A DNA stretch of 10,904 nt from Actinomycetes bacterium. GTDB taxonomy: Bacteria > Actinomycetota > Acidimicrobiia > Acidimicrobiales > Palsa-688. A program made the translations under genes and the position numbers. The notes below the pieces were generated by a model. It was not told the origin of the DNA. It saw only the letters and a program-made list of their open reading frames with translations, and made no database searches. Where the stretch lies: the NCBI GenBank assembly GCA_021808425.1, contig JAKBBS010000110.1, positions 1 through 10,904 on the forward strand, in the 5' to 3' direction. Below are positions 7,221 to 10,904 of the stretch, one piece after another (the stretch's first letter is position 1; each line of letters starts with the position of its first letter).

Positions 7221-7257
7221 GGTCGGCCTCCGCTACGTCGTGGCGTTCTCATCGAAT

Positions 7258-7263
7258 ATTTTA
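7258..7263 (-). promoter_or_regulatory. Possible -10 element of the pilMN-O-aro operon
   Basis: TAAAAT lies in an AT-rich patch (7255-7264) in otherwise GC-rich DNA, 37 bases before the GTG of the PilM-PilN gene and downstream of the pilin terminator. No convincing -35 hexamer is seen at 16-18 bp, so this is tentative. Confidence 0.3.
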
Positions 7264-7314
7264 TCGGTTGAAGAGTTGCGGGCTTTACTTGAAGCCTTAG
7301 GCGCGGAATACGAC

Positions 7315-7347
7315 GAAGTGAGCCCCGCCAAAGGCGGGGCTCACTTC
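7315..7347 (-). terminator. Strong stem-loop after the pilin gene
   Basis: GAAGTGAGCCCCGCC and its exact reverse complement flank an AAA/TTT loop: a perfect 15-bp stem with a 3-base loop. It begins 84 bases after the pilin stop and ends 94 bases before the PilM-PilN start. A run TTTT follows it only in the plus direction (7351-7354); in the minus direction the tail is GTCGTATT. It is most likely a terminator or an RNA-stabilising 3' end that separates pilin from pilMN mRNA, perhaps working in both directions. Confidence 0.75.
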
Positions 7348-7431
7348 TAGTTTTGAATCTCTGTTCGTCTTCACCAACTCTGGCGTCCCACGACAGGAGT
7401 TAGTTCAACTTGCAGATAGTGCGTCTTTAGG

Positions 7432-7977
7432 TTAGAAGGTGGTGTAGAGGACTCCTGGGTGTGCACCAAAGTTCTGAGCTGCCGAACCTGCTGCCGGCTT
7501 CGTGGCAGTACCCGATGTCAAGCCGGTGGGAACAGTGCAAGCTCCGGCAGTCTCGGAGTAACCCGTGAAGGAATCAGTCGGGTTGTTGTCCTGGACGATT
7601 GCGTAGCAGTTACCGTCCTTGGCGTAAGCTTGGAGCTCCGCTATCTGCCCACTCGTGGTTCCGACAGTGACGGTCACTGTGTTGCCGCCTTCGGCGGAGG
7701 CTGCTGTCGTGCTCCACGTCAACGACGCCTCGATACCGGCGAGTGCCGTCGGCGACGCCGTAAAGGACTGGTTGTTCGTCCAGTACGTCTGCTCCGCGGT
7801 GAGGGCGTTCGTCAGGTTCGACTGTGACGACCTGGCGTTGGCTGTATTTCGAGCCCCGAGGAAGGTGGGGATCGCGATCGCCATCAAGATGGCGATGATG
7901 AGCAGGACGACCATGAGCTCGATGAGGGTGAAACCCTCGTCGTCGCGCTCCCGGCGCCCCTTGATGGCTTCTAGCAT
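7432..7977 (-). CDS. Type IVa major pilin precursor
   Basis: The 181-residue product has a 15-residue charged leader ending in Gly15, then the prepilin signature G|FTLIE with Phe+1 and Glu+5, and a hydrophobic helix (16-40) that forms the pilus core. PilD should cut between residues 15 and 16, leaving 166 residues. The remainder is Thr/Ala/Ser-rich, with AEQTYWTNNQSF (61-72) typical of the pilin alpha-beta region, and Cys124 and Cys147, which could form the C-terminal disulfide loop. The reading frame stays open for 98 codons upstream, but that part is unlike pilin and crosses an inverted repeat. ATG 7977 gives a normal leader. GAAAGG lies 12 bases before it, a rather long spacing. It is isolated by stem-loops on both sides, so it is probably transcribed alone. 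No minor pilin gene is in the window. Confidence 0.95.
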   Translation of the reverse strand: MLEAIKGRRERDDEGFTLIELMVVLLIIAILMAIAIPTFLGARNTANARSSQSNLTNALTAEQTYWTNNQSFTASPTALAGIEASLTWSTTAASAEGGNTVTVTVGTTSGQIAELQAYAKDGNCYAIVQDNNPTDSFTGYSETAGACTVPTGLTSGTATKPAAGSAAQNFGAHPGVLYTTF

Positions 7978-8039
7978 CTTTGTTGTTTGCCTTTCGGTTA
8001 GGTTGGGACCTGCAGTGCTACGGGAGCAAGACGCATGAT

Positions 8040-8074
8040 GCGCCTCTGCCGGCCCGCAGAATTGTTTTCGGCGC
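8040..8074 (-). other. Possible stem-loop in the pilin mRNA leader
   Basis: On the minus strand an outer stem GCGCC/GGCGC and an inner stem TCTGC/GCAGA can stack on the 3' side, with a 9-base bulge on the 5' side and a GGGCCG loop. It lies about 60 bases before the pilin start. It could stabilise the transcript or be chance; no known riboswitch pattern was recognised. Confidence 0.3.
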
Positions 8075-8110
8075 TGCTTGTGCCAACATGAGCCCCTATT
8101 GGCTGCTGTT

Positions 8111-8154
8111 CCGCCATTTCGGAAAGCGCTGTCAAGTGTGTCCGGAAACGGCGG
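8111..8154. repeat. Imperfect inverted repeat around a TTGACA hexamer upstream of pilin
   Basis: The arm TCCGGAAACGGCGG (8141-8154) pairs with CCGCCATTTCGGA (8111-8123), with one mismatch and one extra base. The 17-bp spacer contains TTGACA on the minus strand (8135-8130) and AGCGCT. The placement over a candidate -35 suggests an operator or structured RNA start. Confidence 0.4.
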
Positions 8155-8226
8155 CCGTAGACCGTACCCAAATGCGGGAAACCTCAAACCACCGACGACG
8201 ACGATATCGGCTTCCTCTGAGCGCGC

Positions 8227-8274
8227 AAAGTGGTCAGGATCGCCGCTCACAAAGGACCGGATCCTGACCACTTT
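8227..8274 (-). terminator. Long inverted repeat after pilC, probable terminator
   Basis: AAAGTGGTCAGGATC (8227-8241) is repeated as its exact reverse complement at 8260-8274 around an 18-base spacer. It begins 39 bases after the pilC stop. The transcript would form a 15-bp stem ending in UUU, then GCGCGC, so the U-tract is weak. It most likely ends the pilT-pilC message before the pilin promoter. A protein-binding site is the alternative. Confidence 0.65.
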
Positions 8275-8313
8275 TGACGTCGTCGCCCGCCATCAAAGCA
8301 GGAAGCAGCTCTG

Positions 8314-9543
8314 TCAGTTGTTGTTGCCGACCAGCTTGATGATGTCGAACATCGGAAGGTAAAGCGCTATGACCATCGAACCGACGGCGGAGCCGAGGAC
8401 GACGATGAGCAGCGGTTCGAGTATCGACGTGAGAGCGTCGACGGTTCGCTCCACTTCTTGTTCCAGGAAGTCCGCGACTTTACGGAGGAGCGTTTCGAGC
8501 GACCCGGTCTCCTCGCCGACGGCCATCATCTGGGTGACCATCGGCGGGAACACCGGATGCTCTGCGAGAGGACGGGTGAGGGGCTCACCGCGCTTCGCCC
8601 CTTCCGCGATGGCCTTGACGCCCCGGGCGACGATCGTGTTGCCGACCGTGTCGGAGGTGATCTCGAGGGACTCTAGGACGGGCACGCCCGCTCCGAGGAG
8701 GGTGGACAGGGTGCCGGCGAATCGTGCCAGAGCCGTCTTCTTCAACAGGCCGCCGAAGATCGGTATACGCAGCAGGATCGAATCCCGTGTGGCCTTGCCG
8801 GCAGGTGTCTTGACCCAGCGACGGTAGAGAAAGACTAGCGCTATAACTCCAAGGAGCACGAACGGGGCGCCGTGCACTGCGACATTTGATATGGCGACGA
8901 GCAGAAGGGTAGGCGCCGGCAGCTTCCCGCCGAGCTGCGAGTACATGTTCTTGAAGATCGGCACCACGAAGAGGATCATCGCCGAGAGGATCCCGAGGAC
9001 GAGGGTGAGCACCGAGATGGGGTAGGTCATGGCGCTTCGGATCTTGCCTCGAAGCGCCACCTGCTTCTCGATCGTGTCCGCGAGATCCGACAGGGTGAGA
9101 TCCAGGCTTCCGCCTACTTCACCGGCGCGGACCATCGAACGGTACAGGTTGTTGAACTGCTTGGGGTGCCGGCCGAGCGCTTGCGAAAGCGACGAGCCGG
9201 ACTCGATGTCCGCCCGCACCTGGTCGATGACGCCGGCTAGCTGCTTGTTCTCCGTCTGCACCGCCAGAATCGAAAGGCTGCGCAAAAGCGTGAGCCCGGA
9301 GCTGACCATCGTCGAGAACTGGCGGCTGAAGACCGCTATCTCCTTGAGCTTGACCCGGTTGGAGAAACCGGGGATCGCTATCTCGCGTTTGAGGCCGGGA
9401 CCCGCCTGCTTGTCGATGCTGATCGGCACGTAGCCCATCTGGCGAAGCCGGTTCGCGACGAGCGCCGTGTTCTCCGCATCGAGCGAACCGGACAGCACCT
9501 TCCCGGCGCTGTCACGAACTTTGTACGCGTACGTGGTGGGCAT
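8314..9543 (-). CDS. pilC: Type IV pilus inner-membrane platform protein (PilC, GspF family)
   Basis: PilC is the membrane platform on which the PilB and PilT motors act to add or remove pilin subunits. The 409 residues have an N-terminal segment YAYKVRDSAGKVLSGSLDA (5-23) typical of the family, then two T2SSF domains. The first (about 72-195) contains FSRQFSTMVSSGLTLLRSL (72-90) and MVRAGEVGGSLD (137-148). The second (about 274-397) contains FAGTLSTLLGAGVPVLESL (275-293) and AVGEETGSLE (341-350). Membrane helices are near 171-196, 218-240 and 376-398, and the end LYLPMFDIIKLVG is typical. The start ATG shares a base with the pilT stop (TGATG) and has GGAGGG 8 bases upstream. Length and motifs are normal, so function is well supported. 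Confidence 0.96.
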   Translation of the reverse strand: MPTTYAYKVRDSAGKVLSGSLDAENTALVANRLRQMGYVPISIDKQAGPGLKREIAIPGFSNRVKLKEIAVFSRQFSTMVSSGLTLLRSLSILAVQTENKQLAGVIDQVRADIESGSSLSQALGRHPKQFNNLYRSMVRAGEVGGSLDLTLSDLADTIEKQVALRGKIRSAMTYPISVLTLVLGILSAMILFVVPIFKNMYSQLGGKLPAPTLLLVAISNVAVHGAPFVLLGVIALVFLYRRWVKTPAGKATRDSILLRIPIFGGLLKKTALARFAGTLSTLLGAGVPVLESLEITSDTVGNTIVARGVKAIAEGAKRGEPLTRPLAEHPVFPPMVTQMMAVGEETGSLETLLRKVADFLEQEVERTVDALTSILEPLLIVVLGSAVGSMVIALYLPMFDIIKLVGNNN

Positions 9544-10904
9544 CAGCGCGACCCTCCGACGAGGCGGCGCATGTCGTCCTCGTTGTGGCAGCGTTCCAGC
9601 GCGACTTCGAGGCTGATCGCCGAAGCTTTCACCAACGAGGCGAGCGACTGGTCCATGGTCTGCATACCGAACTGGCCTCCCGCCTGCATCGAGCTGTACA
9701 CCTGGTGGGTCTTTCCTTCACGGATCAGGTTTCTGATCGCAGGCGTGGCGATCATCACTTCGCATGCGACGGTACGACCCCTGCTCGCCGCCCGGGGCAG
9801 CAGCTGTTGGGTGACGACCGCCTGGAGTGCGGAGGCCAGCTGCACCCGGATCTGCTGCTGTTGGTGGGCCGGGAAGACGTCGATTACACGGTCGATCGAC
9901 TGAGGCGCGTCCTGGGTGTGTAGAGTCCCGAAGACCAAGTGGCCGGTCTCTGCCGCGGTGAGCGCCGTCGAGATCGTCTCGAGGTCGCGCATTTCACCCA
10001 CGAGGATCACGTCGGGGTCTTGGCGAAGGACGTGTTTCAGCGCCGAGGAGAAGGACTTGGTGTCCTCCCCGACTTCGCGCTGGTTTACGACCGCCCGCTT
10101 GTGGCTGTGTACGAACTCGATCGGGTCCTCGACGGTCATGATGTGACATGCCCGGGTCGTGTTAACGACGTCGACCAGCGAAGCGAGCGTCGTCGACTTT
10201 CCCGAACCTGTAGGTCCTGTGACGAGCACGAGGCCTCTCTGCAGGTTCGCGAACCCGTTGACCACGGCGGGTATCCCGAGTTTGTCGAGCGGGACGATCC
10301 TAAAAGGGATAGCCCGCAGCACGGCTCCGACCGAGTCGCGCTGTACGAACACGTTGAGCCGGAACCGACCCACCCCCGTCACGACGTGCGAAGTGTCTAG
10401 CTCGAGTTGCTCCTCGAAGCGTTCCCTCTGGCGCTGCGTGAGGATGGAGTAGATGAGCCGGCGAAGCTCGGACGGGGTGAGCACTTCGTGGTCCGAGAGC
10501 GGTCTTATAGCACCGTCGACGCGGATGCACGGCGGAAGGCCGGAACTGAGGTGAAGGTCCGATGCGCCGAGGTCAACCATCTCTGCGAGGAGGTCGTTGA
10601 TGTGCAGTTCGGTCCCGGGCCTGGATACTCCTCCAGCTGACGCTTCCGACGTGTCTGCTGCAGGACGGTCCTCCACGCCGTAGAGGACCTCGATCGCCAA
10701 CGAGATGTCCGACGCGGCGGCAAGGACCGCTTTGACCTGCCAACCCGTGTCGGCGGTTATGTCGGCGACCGCCTTTTGGTCCATGGGGTTCTCCATGGCG
10801 ACGATCAGCTCGCTGCCGCTCATTCCGACAGCCACGGCGCGCAGGCGCTGGCAGAGCCCGACAGGCAGCATCCCGCCCAGGATCGCCGGGATCGGATCGG
10901 CGTC
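9543..10904 (-). CDS. pilT: PilT-type retraction ATPase with an N-terminal MshEN-like domain, cut by right edge
   Basis: The frame is open to the window edge (453 codons visible), so the N-terminus is missing and Met at 10871 is not a start. Numbered from that Met, residues 1-66 plus 11 before it look like the C-terminal half of an MshEN/T2SSE_N domain (IPAILGGMLP, then ELIVAMENPMD at 21-31). After an Ala/Ser-rich linker (70-85) comes a complete PilT: LGASDLHLSSG (101-111), Walker A GPTGSGKST (219-227), Asp box VEDPIE (247-252), Walker B ILVGE (289-293), His box GTLHT (315-319) and the PilT motif AIRNLIREGK (378-387). PilT drives pilus retraction and twitching. AIRNLIRE separates it from PilB, although MshEN is usual on PilB/MshE. 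It overlaps pilC by one base. Its c-di-GMP-binding motif, if present, would lie outside the window. Confidence 0.95.
   Translation of the reverse strand, partial: DADPIPAILGGMLPVGLCQRLRAVAVGMSGSELIVAMENPMDQKAVADITADTGWQVKAVLAAASDISLAIEVLYGVEDRPAADTSEASAGGVSRPGTELHINDLLAEMVDLGASDLHLSSGLPPCIRVDGAIRPLSDHEVLTPSELRRLIYSILTQRQRERFEEQLELDTSHVVTGVGRFRLNVFVQRDSVGAVLRAIPFRIVPLDKLGIPAVVNGFANLQRGLVLVTGPTGSGKSTTLASLVDVVNTTRACHIMTVEDPIEFVHSHKRAVVNQREVGEDTKSFSSALKHVLRQDPDVILVGEMRDLETISTALTAAETGHLVFGTLHTQDAPQSIDRVIDVFPAHQQQQIRVQLASALQAVVTQQLLPRAASRGRTVACEVMIATPAIRNLIREGKTHQVYSSMQAGGQFGMQTMDQSLASLVKASAISLEVALERCHNEDDMRRLVGGSR

Larger units (their letters stand above)
7978..8313 (-). promoter_or_regulatory. 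336-bp intergenic region: pilC terminator, then pilin promoter and leader
   Basis: No gene is credible here. In the direction of transcription it holds the pilC stem-loop (8274-8227), an imperfect inverted repeat around a TTGACA hexamer (8154-8111; hexamer 8135-8130), a bulged stem-loop (8074-8040), an 11-bp odd palindrome CGCATGATGCG (8042-8032), and GAAAGG before the pilin ATG. TTGACA would serve as a -35 element, but the sequence 17 bp downstream (GGAACA) is a poor -10, so the promoter is not fixed. The mRNA leader would exceed 90 bases if that site is used. Confidence 0.5.

Noticed and set aside
7348..7431. c-di-GMP (GEMM) riboswitch after pilin, suggested by GTGGGACGC on the minus strand
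   Set aside because: The paired GGCAAACC segment and the rest of the conserved core are missing, so the resemblance is limited to one short piece.
7978..8271. 98-codon in-frame extension upstream of the pilin start
   Set aside because: It gives no recognisable protein, crosses a perfect inverted repeat, and would bury the prepilin leader. ATG 7977 gives a standard leader of 15 residues.
8227..8274. Inverted repeat as the ends of a small mobile element
   Set aside because: The enclosed spacer is only 18 bp, no target duplication is seen and the position just after pilC fits a terminator better.
10800..10871. Met at 10871 as the start of the PilT gene
   Set aside because: The frame stays open to the window edge and the residues before it fit the MshEN-like domain, so the gene is truncated by the window, not by nature.
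1..10904. tRNA, rRNA, CRISPR arrays, insertion sequences or phage genes
   Set aside because: None recognised; no regularly spaced repeats and no transposase or integrase motifs in any frame.

Overview
The window is a type IVa pilus (T4P) locus joined to shikimate-pathway genes in a high-GC bacterium. Several features point to a monoderm of the Actinomycetota: GTG and TTG starts, Ala/Arg/Val-rich proteins, short Thr/Pro linkers, pil genes beside aroC/aroB and a PepP-like peptidase, and no secretin gene. An Acidimicrobiia-like lineage is my best guess, but this is inference from gene content; no 16S or other marker is present.

Layout from the right edge, reading down the minus strand. (1) A PilT-type retraction ATPase runs off the right edge and carries the C-terminal part of an MshEN/T2SSE_N-like domain. 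It overlaps pilC by one base. (2) A 336-bp intergenic region follows, with a 15-bp perfect inverted repeat just after pilC (probable terminator) and the likely promoter and leader of the pilin gene. (3) A single major pilin gene is followed by a second perfect 15-bp stem-loop. (4) An operon-like run follows: a natural PilM-PilN fusion, a PilO-like protein (ATGA overlap) and an 84-aa membrane protein ending in RDPF, which I read as a minimal PilP-like protein. (5) After a 69-bp gap come aroC and aroB, overlapping by TTGA, and then a polytopic membrane protein of unknown function.

At the left, pilD (prepilin peptidase) is the only plus-strand gene. It converges on the membrane-protein gene and diverges from the N-terminus of an Xaa-Pro aminopeptidase cut by the left edge.

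Together the genes supply most of a T4P: prepilin processing (PilD), major pilin, platform (PilC), retraction motor (PilT) and the PilM/N/O alignment complex. The extension ATPase PilB is not in the window and may lie beyond the right edge. The pilM-N-O-(P)-aro order echoes the pilMNOPQ-aroK-aroB order of Proteobacteria. Here the secretin PilQ and the secretin-binding part of PilP are missing, as expected without an outer membrane. The most notable points are the GspL-like PilM-PilN fusion, the PilP remnant, the MshEN-like domain on a PilT-type ATPase and the stem-loop-flanked pilin gene.
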